Shown: positions 1 to 12,342 of the stretch, piece by piece
Layout of the letters: each line of letters opens with the position of its first letter
Numbering within the stretch: position 1 is the first letter of the stretch
NCBI RefSeq assembly: GCF_019097595.1
Contig: NC_080715.1
Span: forward strand, 10,931,573-10,995,572
Reading direction: 5' to 3'
Length of the DNA stretch: 64,000 nt
From: Hemibagrus wyckioides
Lineage: Eukaryota > Chordata > Actinopteri > Siluriformes > Bagridae
Notes under the pieces: generated by a model
Told to the model about the DNA's origin: nothing
What the model saw: the letters and a program-made list of their open reading frames with translations, nothing else
Database searches by the model: none
Translations under genes and position numbers: made by a program

Positions 1-599
1 TTACCTTCGGAGAAAACAACATTTCAAATTTTAGCGCCTGAAGCACTTTGTAGTTTCCCTAGGCACAATAAAAGATAAAGCCTTTCTATCAGTGACTCCA
101 AAGCTGTAAGCTATATCTGAAGCTCAAGCCAGTCACAGGCTGCCAGCTTGATAACTACAAAGCAATCCTGCTGAGATGTGGAATCCTTTCTCAGATCTTG
201 TGTACAGTTGCAATGAACAGCAGTTATCACCTGCCAGTCTGGCTTTGACTTATTTATTTATTTATTTTTTTGATGGAGTTACTTTATGAAGCCATAATAC
301 CATGACTGATATACAGTATTTAAAGGCAATGAAAAAGAATTTTTCTTCTAGAAGGTTCTATGAGACAGTTCAGATCTTATGCATCTCATGTCTTCTCGCA
401 TATCGTAGATGATCCCATTGTTATTGGAATCAAATCAAGAAATACAAATCTGAAGGACTATGAATGTGACTGCGAATCTTTTGGATTTGGTTTCATTTCA
501 TTTCATATGAATAAAGGCATATCAATGGTGTGTTAACCCAGCTCCTTACACTTAGCAGTGTAGATTTGTTTATTTATTTATTTATTTATTTTATTTATT
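1..599. other. Non-coding sequence, AT-rich
   Basis: I see no exon, RNA gene or recognisable element apart from a short TTTA/ATTT simple repeat near 559-604. All reading frames are short and lack splice support. Confidence 0.5.
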
Positions 600-1072
600 T
601 ATTTGTGAAGATTTCAAAACTATGAAATAACACACATGGACTTAAGTAATCCATATGTAATGACAACAAAAAACAGTCAGTTGTTATTTTAAGACGCGAA
701 GGTCAGGTGTTCTGGAATAGTTCTTGTAAGAACAGTATTGTCAAGTGCATTTGCAAAACCCATCAAGCACCATGATGAAACTGGCTCACATGAAGACCAT
801 CCCAGTAAAGCAAGACCAAAACTGACCTCTGCTGCAGAGGAGAAGTTCATTTAGAGTTACCAGCCTCAGAAATCACCAATTAACAGCACCTCAGATTAGA
901 GCCGTTATGAAGTTATCAGTAGCAGACATATCTCAATATCAACTGTTCAAAGGACATTATTGTGTATTTCGGCCGCCTTCAGCATTGTTTTACAAGGTAG
1001 AAAGAAATAAACATCAGGAAAGACCATGGAATTAGAAGATGTGTCCAAACTTTTGACTGGTAGTGTATATGT
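600..1072 (+). mobile_element. Internally deleted Tc1-like transposon remnant
   Basis: Conceptual translation of 760-950 gives a broken Tc1 transposase N-terminal region, with the family-typical stretches ETGSHED, TSAAEEKF and SRHISISTVQR, interrupted by stop codons. The catalytic DDE part is absent. The sequence jumps to a terminal-repeat-like end, TGTCCAAACTTTTGACTGG, at about 1040-1062. The left side, around 612-640, resembles the subterminal region of the same family. It is an old non-coding relic. The family assignment rests on the protein-like motifs; the exact ends are approximate. Confidence 0.7.
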
Positions 1073-1225
1073 TGTGATGACGTCACACAATGTATAGTGG
1101 CCCAAATCCGCAGAAAATCTTACTGCAATTTTGAGAAATCGCAAGCTACTCCTAACATAGTGGCATTTGCTCAATTTTGTGTTTATTTCTGCAATCGCAA
1201 AATTGTGAAATCCCTGAGGGATCCC
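1073..1225. repeat. Probable dispersed repeat
   Basis: This segment follows the Tc1 remnant and reads like a dispersed fish repeat: an early GATGACGTCA, a run with AAATCTTACTGCAATTTT, and an end with AATTGTGAAATCCCTGAGGG. I recognise it from memory only, and no second copy is visible in the window, so the boundaries and class are uncertain. Confidence 0.35.
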
Positions 1226-3949
1226 TGACTTGACTTTACTGGATCATGCAATTTGTTATCAAGCTGCATGTTTAAGACCATATTTCCCACCTCACACAAA
1301 CTGTGCTGCTTGCTTTGGGTCTTGTTATATTACCATTTGTTATATTACCATTTGGTTACCTTATTAGGATAGTCCTCAATCACCTGTAAGATCAGGGTAC
1401 TTATCAACCAGCTAATCAACCCACATTAAACAAAATATCAACAGATTTTGGTTGCTGAGATTTTGTAAACAGTTACTTTATTAACTCAGACCAATTGTGT
1501 TCACATTATTTGGATGATCCAGTTTGTGGTTCCTGATATTCCGCAGAGCCTCTATAGACTAGTCATATATATATATACCCATGTGGTGTTGATACAGTTC
1601 ACACTAGGTGTATAAACATAATTGGACATGTTGAGAAACAGTCAAAAAAAGAGTTTATAAACCACTTACATACTAAAGAGGACTGTTTAGTGTTCACTCA
1701 ATATGTGCAGCTTGGATAATGCATTCAGTTTCCGGAACAGAAATAGTGAACATGGCTAACCAACAACTTGATTGTAGAAAATCTATTGCAAACTGGCTCC
1801 TTTCACAACATGAACATTCCAGAAGGATCACCAACCTAAGATTCACCCAGAATAACATGGAAACAGTTTATAGCTTCTTAAAGTTTATGTACCGTATGCC
1901 AGAAAAAACTCTAGCAAATAAATAAATATCATCCTCTTAGCTGTTTGCTAAAATTCAGTCAGAGCAACATCTGAGGTTTTCCCATGTCACCATAAGTAAT
2001 CTTATAGCTTTATGAATCTCCCTGAGTTTATATGCAGCTTGGATCCTACTTCATCTTTATACATGGATTTCATTTCTGTACCATTACGGTGATAAAATTG
2101 CTCTATCACTACAACAGTCCTCTCTCTCGAATCCCATTCTTTCCTAATATCACATGAAGCTGGACAGATTTGATGGTAACTTCAAGGGAACGTTATTGAA
2201 ATATGATTTTGAAGTGGATAGTGCTTCCTAGCAAGTTATTCGTCTTGTCCAATTTCAGAGCTTTTGGATAAAAGAAAAGCAATTTACAACACTGAATGGG
2301 TTTTCAGCACAAGTTAATAAATGAAGATTTTTTTTCCATCAGTTAGCATCATTATGGCATCTACTTTAAGCACTTGCTTGCAAATTCTTGTGTCATAAAT
2401 AATACAGAAACACTCTGTAAAACACTGACAACCCTGCATCACTTTCTGAGCTTTGCCTCCTCTTGCTCTAGGCTAATCTAATTCTGTATTCTGTTCCTCT
2501 CGGACATGGTGTACCTGAAATAGTGCCCTAAGACAGATATTGTAAGAAAACCAACTAAGAAGTAACAATCTTGACAAATATGAACATTTGAAAGTGTAAA
2601 AAATTAATAATAAAGGAAAAAACCCTTTAAAGTGTCAGAATCCTTCACTGTGAAAATCCATGCCTGAGTGTTTTAATAAATTCCCCCTTATCTTCCGCTT
2701 ATCCATATTCATTTTCATTAGTTTGAAGAAAATGTAATTTATTCTGGTGCAAATGCCAAAAGTAGTTTGCAGCTCTCTAGGCAAATGCTGCTGCACTGAG
2801 GTCAGGAATCATCTTTCTGGACCTAGTGCTGAGATTAAAATTTACAGTGTAGGTGCAAAGCGCTGACGTCAGCATTGCACTTACATTATTGGTTATAAAT
2901 TGTGAGTGCTTCGATGGCGACATCTCATGCCATTAATAACATGCTGAGGCACCGGCAATTCAATTATTTCCTCTGCTTTGTCACATGTAAGAGTTGAGCA
3001 GCTCTGGAAAAGTGCCCTGGTCCAGTGGGAGCTACTCAGTAGCCAGCAGTGCTTAATGGATAGGTCAAGAACACACAAAGACAAATGGCAAACTACTTGT
3101 CTACTTCAGGGCCTTGGTCCCAAAGTGCACATGAAAATGGAACAGCTCACACATCTGTCGAGACGAACAGGGCCAGAAGTCCCTTTTGCACAGCCAGAGC
3201 TTGTTTGTGAGGTGTGATAAAGGGGAAGGTGAACTGGGAGACATCAGTTTGTCAAGTGTAAGAGCAGTGGCTTGGCACCTACTCCATTTTTCCAACAGTC
3301 TGCTTGTGGTGCCATGTTAAGACTCAACCAGGATTTTCACTGCTTCACAGACAACTGTGAAATCTAAGAGTGAAGGTTTCATTGTTTATTTTTCTAAATA
3401 AGACATATAATCATTGTATAAGGAAAATACCTAATAAATTATTAAAATACTTATCTGATCTACACTGTACAGAGCACTGTATAATAAAAAATATACATAG
3501 CTTACAAATGAATTGATCTGTAATAAACACACATTGTTTTAGTGGGGTTTTTTTTGTGTGTTTGTTTTTGTTTTGGCATTTTCTGTTGCCGTTTTATTAA
3601 AACCATAACTGTACGATGAACTGTATTCCAGTAATATTTATACCTCCGTGTAAACCAAAATGAACGAGTGAACATATGCAGGTGATTGGTATTGATATGA
3701 CTCCTAAAGTAACAAATAGATTAAACTAAACTCAGCTTATGCAGGGATCTTGTGCCGGTATGGAAAAGTCTACAAGCTGGGAGATATGTATAGAAATTTG
3801 GGAAGCATTTTGGGAAAAAGTACAGACACCTGGTTTGGAAAAATAAATAGTAGGTAGACACATTATTAGGATACAAAGTCCTACAAAGTCTCTAGACCTT
3901 TTTGTTCGCAGACTTACTTCTTAATCAAATAATCAAATAATATGTTTGT
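1226..3949. other. Intergenic, no supported gene
   Basis: No frame here shows a known domain or a set of phased splice sites. The small frames at 1719-1925 and 2893-3295 have no recognisable content. The only structured element is the palindromic CRE/CCAAT/TATA cluster at 2862-2899, listed separately. Confidence 0.45.
2862..2899 (+). promoter_or_regulatory. CRE palindrome + inverted CCAAT + TATA-like cluster
   Basis: A perfect 12-bp palindrome, GCTGACGTCAGC, at 2862-2873 contains a full cAMP-response element. It is followed by ATTGG (inverted CCAAT) at 2888-2892 and TATAAA at 2894-2899. The order and spacing look promoter-like. However, no convincing coding exon follows, so this may be a chance cluster or the promoter of a non-coding transcript. 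Confidence 0.3.
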
Positions 3950-4700
3950 TTTTTTTATCTATTTATTAAATTTTGTAGACATATGAAAAGGTGTTACATG
4001 AGTTACAAAATGACACAAGATGCCTGGTAGGAAAAAAACAGGAAACAAAACAACAATAAGAAGAAAAAAAAAACACCCATAACCCTCCCCCTCTCCCACA
4101 CCACAAGAGCATAGGCACACACACAAAAATAAATAAAATAAAATAAAATTAAAATAAAATAAAATAATAAATAAAATAACTAGATAAATTTTTAAAAAAT
4201 TTATTAATTATAGTAAGTATATATACACATACATATACACCTAAAATAAAATCTAATCTAATGGTTCCCCTCATAAGAGTCTATTCAGAAGGTTCAGATG
4301 TCCTAGTAAGGCTCTCAATAGTAGCCAGTATAGGGCTCCACATTTTATAAAAGGATTTTAAGGATCCTTTGAGTGGATGTCTAATTTTTCCAAGGTAGAT
4401 GCATTGTAATACCTCACGTATCCAGTCATAATGTATTTGGGGAGAGACATGCTTGCACTTAAAAAGGATCGCACGCCTAGCCAGCAGAGTGGTGAAGGCA
4501 ATGACACAGAGCGCTGCAACTGGTGTAACTGAAGATGGGGCAAGGCCAAACAGGACAGTCAATGCGTTAGGAACAATAGTTATATTAAGGGCCTGTGAGA
4601 GTGTTCTGAAAACGTCCGACCAGTAGTCCATTAACATCGGACAAGACCAAAACATATGTAGATGATCTGCTGTTTCAGTGTTTTTATTGCATTTTGCTCA
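3950..4700 (-). mobile_element. LINE 3' end (L1/Tx1-like ORF2 C-terminus)
   Basis: On the minus strand an open frame of about 124 codons (4655 to 4281) starts with MFWSCPMLMDYWSDVF, the conserved region found near the C-terminus of ORF2 proteins of L1/Tx1-type fish LINEs. It is followed by a stretch rich in aromatic and basic residues. The element is truncated at its 5' side, as is usual for LINE insertions. The AT-rich tail at 3950-4260 would be its 3' UTR and contains an AAAAT simple repeat. No endonuclease or reverse transcriptase core remains, so it is not mobile. Confidence 0.65.
4128..4190. repeat. AAAAT/AAAT microsatellite
   Basis: A degenerate (AAAAT)n tract lies in the tail of the minus-strand LINE fragment. 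Confidence 0.8.
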
Positions 4701-4994
4701 CTCATTAACTTCATATGGAATGTGTGAAATGTACAAATGTGCAACAATTCAAGTTCACACTATATAAACCAAAGTATTAGTTTACCCGGATTTTTTAGCC
4801 CTACTATGAATAATACTCAAATACTGAGTCCATACTCAATTATTTATGGGAGAGTTAATATCCAATAATTCAATATGAATTAATAATCAGTTTAAACTGG
4901 ATTTGTAAAAATTTACTCAAATTCATATTAACTTGATTTTACAGTGAAGTACTGACATGGTATAGCATCTCTTCAAACTAGGATATATAGGCTC

Positions 4995-5640
<646 letters not shown>

Positions 5641-6050
5641 GTGTCTCATTTTCACAACCAATGTATGTGCTCGAGTGGTATTCACACCATTATTAAATGA
5701 TCCAAAGTTTAAATCTTGAAGATGCCATAGGAACTGTGGGCTTCTTCACACTGGTATAAAAACATGTGGCAGCATCACAAGTCTTAGAGAAAGTCATCAA
5801 CCCTCAAACTCCCAGACAAACAAGTTTTGGTTCCAATTTAGTCCAATATATATTGTGATATAAACTACTTTAATAACTATGAAGTACTTTTCTTGAACTG
5901 TAACGTGTTTATCTATTTCCTGTATCTCACAAAAAGTTCTAGCAATTTAAAAGTTACCTGCAAAAGTGAAAATGGAGAAAATTGATTTCATTCTGACTGG
6001 AGCACAGGAGCATCACGTTTTACAATACAGATTGCCTCAAAGGAGCCTTA

Positions 6051-6072
6051 CACACACACACACACACACACA
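6051..6072. repeat. (CA)n microsatellite
   Basis: Eleven perfect CA units directly abut the Tc1-like fragment to the right. Confidence 0.95.
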
Positions 6073-6390
6073 TCTACCAGCCATGACATTAAAACTACCT
6101 TCCTAATATTGTGTAAGTCCCACATGTGCTGGTAGAACATCTTTGACCAATCAATGCATGGACACCACAAGGCCTCTGAAGGTGTGCTTCTGAAGGCGGC
6201 TTCCATGGATTAGATTTGTTTGCCTAGAACATCCCACAGATACTCCATCTGCTTGAGATTTGGGGAATTTGGAGACACCCTGCACTCATTGTTATGTTCC
6301 TCAAACCATTCCTGAACATTCTGTGCAGTGGGACAGGACGCATTATCCTGCTGAAAGAAACCACTGCCAAAGAATAAAAACACCTTTAAT
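6073..6390 (-). mobile_element. Tc1-like transposase C-terminal fragment
   Basis: Read on the minus strand from about 6365 downward, the sequence gives FFQQDNAS..., VQEWFEEHNNE, SPNLKQMEYLWDVL. This is the second catalytic Asp region and the third acidic residue region of a Tc1-like transposase. A stop codon interrupts it after LGKQI. The end near 6073-6110 resembles the terminal sequence of this family (CATGACATTAAAACTACC). It is a different Tc1 family from those at 10.8 kb and 47 kb. It is truncated and dead. Confidence 0.7.
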
Positions 6391-7619
6391 TTCTTCCATA
6401 AAATAAATAAAACATGTGCTATAAAAGAAAAGATGAAAAAGAAATCCCAATTCGTTCAAACACTTTGTAATTCACAATTAGCAATAGCAGATAATTATTA
6501 AAGAAGAAGCAGAGGATCGGGGCTTCCAAAATGTGAAGGAACAAAAATAAATATCTTTCATTTGCATTAGAATGTTTCAACACCATAAATAAATAGCCTT
6601 GCCTGGGCAATATTTTGCCAAATAATTTTGTTCAACAATAAGTACAGATTTCACAGATGACCACCCTATGTTATTGCTCCAAATCTGTAAATTCAATGAA
6701 AATAAACCTATCTGGGTCACAGAATTGGCACAAGTCTACCAACCCCACAATAAAAAATAGTCCCAGCAGAGGTGGCAATTTGCAGAGAGAAATGAGCTAT
6801 TACAGCATCTCATTTGCGGCAAGTGGGTATCCACAAGACATGCTCCATCATTCATCCCCAGGCACTGCATGGACTCCGACTAACCATTCACAGCAAACAT
6901 CAGGGATGGAGATGCTGGGAAACATTACTGCCCCTGTGGGGCAGTGAAAGAGCCAGCTGAAGAGTGCACTTTATGGCGCAGTCACATCATGTCTTTTCTG
7001 CTTTTAGCAAACTGCTGAATAGGGATAATTCAAGGCCAAGTGCTGAGTGGTGGATCCAGTAATGCTAATGTGATCTACACTGACTATATCTTTAATCCTT
7101 TCTTAATAATGTCAGAAAGACATTGGAGATAATGCTTGAAAAGAGGATATTGGTTAATGCTGGATTTTTATGCAGTCATGTGTACAGTACCCTTGTCCTG
7201 TCTTAGCTCACTGGGCACAATATTTCATCCTACTGTATAAATATGAATTAAAAAAAACTAGTGCCTCTTCCATCTAGCAGCCATTCCTGCCTTCATTCTA
7301 GCCAATCATAATAACAGGGCACGTTAAGAAATGCTTTTACACTGTAATGTGTTGCACTCTACCTCATATATAATTTTTTTGACAGCCTTTGCATTTTATT
7401 TTCTAATACACTCAATGACACCTTTATTAAGAATACCTATATACCTGCTCATTTGTGCAATTATTCAAGGCTACTCATCTCAGAGCTTCAGAACACACTG
7501 AACCTTGAGACAGACGAACTACAAGAGTAGAAGACCACATCAGATTCGAATCCTTTCAGCCAAGAACAGGAATTTGAGGCTACAGTGATTATAGGACCAG
7601 GTTAAGTCATAATATCAGT
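6391..7619. other. Intergenic, nothing recognised
   Basis: Small open frames only, for example 6657-6947, with no motif, no splice context and no known repeat that I can name. Confidence 0.4.
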
Positions 7620-7880
7620 CTACACTGGTCCCATCACTGCTGCCTTACAGCTCCAGGGCTCCTAGATTGATCCTGCACTCAGGATATTGTGTCCAGATGG
7701 GTTTAATCTGAGTCGTCTTTCCTCACACCATCCAAATACATACAGGATTGGCTGAGGTCTCCTGTGATGGACTGACTTTTCATCCAGGGTGTGCTCTCAT
7801 CCGATGCCCAGTGTTGCAGGGATAGGCTTCTGATTCAACATGATCCTGACCAGAATAAAGCAATTACAGAAAATAAATGA
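7620..7880 (+). repeat. SINE-like dispersed repeat
   Basis: The segment contains the usual order of phrases of a widespread fish short interspersed element: GCCTTACAGCTCCAGGG, GTGATGGACTGAC, CATCCAGGGTGT, GGGATAGGCTTCTGATTC, CCTGACCAGAATAAAGC, ending in an AAATAAATGAA tail. A degraded pol III B-box may lie at TAGATTGATCC (about 7660). It is non-coding. Confidence 0.55.
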
Positions 7881-7934
7881 ATTTTTTTAGATTGTCACCT
7901 CATACAATGCTAAAGGTGATATATACTAGTTTTC

Positions 7935-8310
7935 ACCTTCTTCTTCTTTTGGCTTTTCCCTTCAGGAGTCGCCACAGCGAATCATCTCTCTCCACCTATC
8001 TCTATCTTCTGCATCCTCAACACTTGCACCCACTAGCTTCATATCCTCATTTATTACACCCATATACCTCCTCTTTGGCCTTCCTCTTTGCCTCCTTCCT
8101 GGCAGCTCCATGTCCAACCTTCTCCTACCAATATACTCACTCTCCCTCCTCTGAACATGTCCACACCATCTTAATCTGGCCTCCCTAACTTTGTCCCCCA
8201 AACGTCCAACATGAGCTGTCCCTCTGATGTACTCATTCCTAATCCTGTCCAACCGTGTCACTCCCAAAGAGAACCTCAACATCTCCAGCTCTGCTACCTC
8301 CAGCATATAC
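7935..8310 (-). mobile_element. LINE 3' end (RTE/Expander-like)
   Basis: A minus-strand frame from 8306 to 7962 encodes the conserved tail of a non-LTR retrotransposon reverse-transcriptase protein: LGVTRLDRIRNEYIRG, LRWCGHVQRRESEYIGRR, MELPGRRQRGRPKRRYM. The 3' end (plus-strand 7938-7980) contains the well-known GTGGCGACTCCTGAAGGG...AAGAAGAAG tail of this fish LINE. It is 5'-truncated, so no catalytic domain remains. It is related to the copy at 54665-55310. The clade name is tentative. Confidence 0.75.
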
Positions 8311-8639
8311 TAGTTTTCACCATGTTTGCATTTTATCTTCCAATATTTCTGCTATAACAACTAACTTCAGTCATTTAATCATTCAGAGCTGTTCAGGATT
8401 ATAAAAATATTGTCTTCTAGAGCTATGTTTTGGCATGTCTTTAAGAGATAGTAGCAAAAATGATACTGATTAGAGAACCAGAGGCAAAAGCGGACAAAAA
8501 AAAGTTGGCTAATGACTAGCTTTCAATTAATAGGTTAAAAAAAAACCCTAAAGCATCAAACTAAAGCGGTGGAATGTGGGGTTGATTTATTGCAGTTTAT
8601 TGCTCTTGTGGTACACAGTGGTATGTAGGAAGAGTTATT

Positions 8640-8940
8640 GCTCAAGGATACCGACCTGTTACTGAGGGGAGACGTCTAATAGCACCTGGAAGAAAGCATT
8701 CCCAATCACTTTTCCCATAATCCCCTTGGTGAAATGAGTGTGCAGCAGGGGATGCTCCTAGATATTGAACCATAAAAGATGACCTGTATTGTGACTCAGT
8801 GCTGGAAGATGATGACAAGTTGTCAGTAAATTGACTAGTATCCTCTGTCCCTGCCTCCATTAAGTCCAGAGTCAGTCCTGTGATGGAGCTGGCTTTTCTA
8901 ATCAGCTTACTCAAGCACTCGATATCCTCTGCCATGGTGC
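8640..8940 (-). mobile_element. Possible LINE ORF2 C-terminal remnant
   Basis: A 97-codon minus-strand frame (8935-8642) begins with SKLIRKASSITGL and ends CFLPGAIRRLP. This resembles the extreme C-terminus of L2/CR1/Rex-type LINE proteins (KLIRKAS.VTG ... SFLPTAIRL). The middle of the frame does not match and probably reflects insertions and drift. A host gene cannot be excluded, but there is no splice context. Confidence 0.35.
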
Positions 8941-10845
8941 TGCTCTCTCAGAAAAGGACAGGCTGATAAAATAAGCCCAGTAGCCTGCTTAGCTTGGTGA
9001 TGAATTCCTTAGTCTTCTTAGAAGGAAGATACTGCTTTGCTCTTTGCTATGTCTTTTTATTCAGTCTGTAAGCAGTTAATGTTATGTATTTTCAGTAAAT
9101 GTTTTATCCGGGTCAGGTGCAGGAGCACAGCAGAGATAAATCACGACTCCCGAGACAGCTCTAAACAGGAATTCTCATTGTATGAACATCGGGGAAAGAC
9201 ATGGACCCACACTCACAGACACTGAGGAGCCTGTTATTTACTACTGGTTTGTGCCTACCCTAATTTCAACTGGAGTTAAAGCAAGGGATGCCTTGTCACT
9301 ACAAGGAAATCTGTGACAAACCTCTTGATTTATGCCACAGGCCAAGGACAGATGAAGGCTCCTCACCCAGAACCCTGATAAGCTAAGAACAAGAGGTAGG
9401 GGTAACTAAACCCAGATGACTTCGTTATTTCACAGAAGTTCCCCTTGCTCTCACTACCATTCATACATTCCACAGAATCCATCTTTGAAGAAATACATCA
9501 CTAGTTGATTAACAGATAATAAATGTTCAATGGTTTGGAAAACTTCTTTTTGCATTTCTAATGTCCTGTCTTATATTTATCATGCCTATAACTGCCAGTT
9601 CATTATTATACTTTGATTATTTACATGTTACATAATGCTTAATGAGCATCCTGAGAACAGCAAGTATATGAGGTTTGGTATGTGTGTGATCGTCATTTAA
9701 TTTCCTAAGAGTTGTAACAAAGTAAAATTGAGTACGACATGTAATGTGACCTTAGAGGAAAAGTTGGGAAGCACATAACTGGGAGACTAGCATGTTAATT
9801 AGTGTCATAGGTGTAAAATTTGACTTACACCTCACCCTAAACAATGTCTGATTGGTGGAAACATTTAAAAAAAAACCATTTAAAACCCTGTGACAATAAT
9901 GATCATGATGATTCACTAATAGTTAGACTGAGAAGACCGAGTCAATCAGAGTCCCTGTCATAGTCAAAGGCCCTGAATCCAACATGAACCACTGCTTCAG
10001 TGACCAGGGGCTTTTCCACAACCCACCTACAAGACTGATTCAACCTCCTGATTTGCCTACAATGACATCACTCCAAACTCAACCAGACTTCCAGCAAATT
10101 AGTACATCCTGAGAACTCCCTTTCAGAAATGACGTAACAAGGGATGTCCATCCAAAGAAAATGCAAGTACAATGCCTTCAGGTTTTCACTGAGCTGATGC
10201 AATTAAAATTCAAAGCTTTAAGCCTTTCTTAAAGAACAGTTTTGTTGATTGAAACTGTTGATTGATATTAAATTGATTAGTTGTTGCTTCATTCAGGTAC
10301 TGGTCTGAGATACAGTATACAGTGCTAGAAATTTTCAATTGTATATTTCATTCGTACATTCATTTCTTTTCATTCGTCTTTGGCCCAAAAACTTCCTTGT
10401 TGACCTGTGTGTGTGTGTGTGTGGGTGTGTGTGTGTGTGTGTGTGCCTGTTTGATTAGTTTCTGTGCGTCTTTAATATAAAGTGTCTTGTGTTTAAGGCT
10501 TACGAATTTATGGTCTTAAGCTGCTGCTCTTGTTTCTATGCTCTCAGTATAGTGTTTTTGCTATCTTAAGGATATTATTGCTATCAGCCATCAGCGGAGG
10601 TAACATCACATGAAAAATTCATAAATACACCATTTTGGTGAAGAAGACAAGTACTTCAATCTGAATTGCTAATTTCCCATATCTAAAACAGTAGAGAGTA
10701 CCCCTCCATATTTGGGTGGAGAATGCGTGCATGTAAATATAACATATGCTAATTCCCCTACACAGGGTTGCAGTTAATCCAGAGCCTGGGTACGTACTGG
10801 GTACAACTTCAAACCTAGAGCAACTTCTCATAGTCTATCCATCTA
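8941..10845. other. Intergenic, no supported gene
   Basis: No coding exon is recognised. A (GT)n microsatellite lies at 10406-10445, interrupted once by GG. The remaining sequence is unassigned. Confidence 0.4.
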
Positions 10846-12342
10846 TACTACTCACAAAAAGTTAAGGATATTCAGCTTTCGGGTGAAATTTCAGGATGCA
10901 CCTAAAATGCACTATAACCTTTACATATGAACTTAATTTGACCTTCTCTACACTTTTGAATGCACATGTCCAACTGTTCAGTGTTTCAGTACTTTTTGTA
11001 TAACTTGCTGTTCTCTAACAAGGTGCTTAACGGCAAAATTCACAACTGGTGTTTGATCCATGAATCGACCAATACATTTTCTGGTTCAATTAGAATTGGT
11101 ATTTAAACAGTCCTCTTCATCATGCTGTTCACATTTTGACATCATGAGACCAAGACCACACCTAACAATTGATCAACAGTACCTTGCCATTGCGAGGCTT
11201 CAAACAGGATGTTCTCAGAGGGAAGTGGCCACTGAGCTTAGAGTGTCACAGAGTGTCATCAGCAGGTTGCGACAGAGATACAGAGAGACTGGAAGAATCA
11301 CAGAAAGGCATAGAAGTGGACGTCCTTTGGCCACATCCCACGTTGATGACCGCTTCATTGTGAACAGTGCCCTGCGGAACCGGATGATGAATGCCACTCA
11401 ACTAAAGGCACATTTAAGGGAGGTGAGAGGCACCCAAGTGTCACGTCAGACCATTCGAAATCGTTTACATCAGCATGGTCTGAGTGCTAGACGACCTGCA
11501 AGGGTACCTGACCACACCACCAGGCACAGGCGTCGGGCCAGGGAGCATATACACTGGACGAGGGACCAGTGGGCCTCAGTGCTGTTCTCTGATGAAAGTC
11601 GATTCATGTTGAGCAGAAATGATGGCCGCCAATGATGTTGGAGACGTCAAGGAGAGTGCTATGCATCAGCCACTGTTGTGTTGGTGTTACAGTCTGGGCA
11701 GGTGTGTCGACTCAATACAGAACTGCCCTGCATCTTGTGAATGGTACAGTGACAAGCCAATACTACCTGAATAACATCATTAATCCAGTCATTGTGCCCC
11801 TGCATGAACAACACAGGCCTAATTTCATCTTCATGGACGACAATGCTCCAGCTCATCGAGGTCGCATCATTAGGAAACGGCTGCTGGAGGCTGGGGTACC
11901 TCAAATGGAGTGGCCTGCACTTTCTCCAGACCTGAATCCCATAGAAAACCTATGGGATCAGCTGAGTCGCCATGTAGAGGCTCGTAACCCTGCACCCCAG
12001 AACCTCAATGACCTGAGGGCCGCCCTTCAAGAAGAGTGGAATGCCATGCCTCAGCAGACAATAAGTGGACTCGTGAACAGCATGAGACGTCGTTGTCAAG
12101 CTGTAATTGATGGTCAAGGGCACATGACAAATTACTGAGACCTTGACATTTTTTGTTGTGGTATTCCCACCACTGTTGCTGGCTTTTGTTTCAATAAATT
12201 GTTTGAGATGAGGAAATCACCATTGCATGCTTCTACTTAAATGCTCTACTTTCATGATATAATATCACTGTAGCATGAACTTTTTACATTTTCCATAAAT
12301 TTCACCCAAAACCCAAATATCCTTAACTTTTTGAGTAGTGTA
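10846..12342 (+). mobile_element. Nearly full-length Tc1/mariner-type transposon
   Basis: The element is flanked by TA dinucleotides. It has inverted terminal repeats of about 45 bp, with the left end containing AAAAAGTTAAGGATATTC and GGTGAAATTTC (10846-10890) and the right end its reverse complement (12296-12342). The TIRs differ by several substitutions and a 2-bp difference near the tip. Between them lies one Tc1 transposase gene, which is broken (see the pseudogene entry). About 1.5 kb is the normal size for an autonomous Tc1 element. Confidence 0.9.
11144..12138 (+). pseudogene. Inactivated Tc1 transposase
   Basis: From ATG 11144 the protein has paired helix-turn-helix regions (ARLQTGCSQREVATEL, VSQSVISRLRQRYRETGR), a GRP linker (HRSGRPLA), and then the first catalytic Asp in LFSDESRF. 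The frame stops with TGA at 11633-11635, probably a CGA-to-TGA change within the region that reads ND GRQ-stop-CWRR. A frameshift or small deletion follows near 11670-11690. The rest continues in another frame (11695-12138) with the second Asp in FIFMDDNAPAH and the Glu in DLNPIENLWDQL, as expected for a DD34E transposase. Two separate lesions mean it cannot make an active enzyme. It could still be mobilised in trans if the TIRs are functional. Confidence 0.9.

Noticed and set aside
11659..11904. Minus-strand frame inside the Tc1 element
   Set aside because: Antisense to the transposase reading frame.
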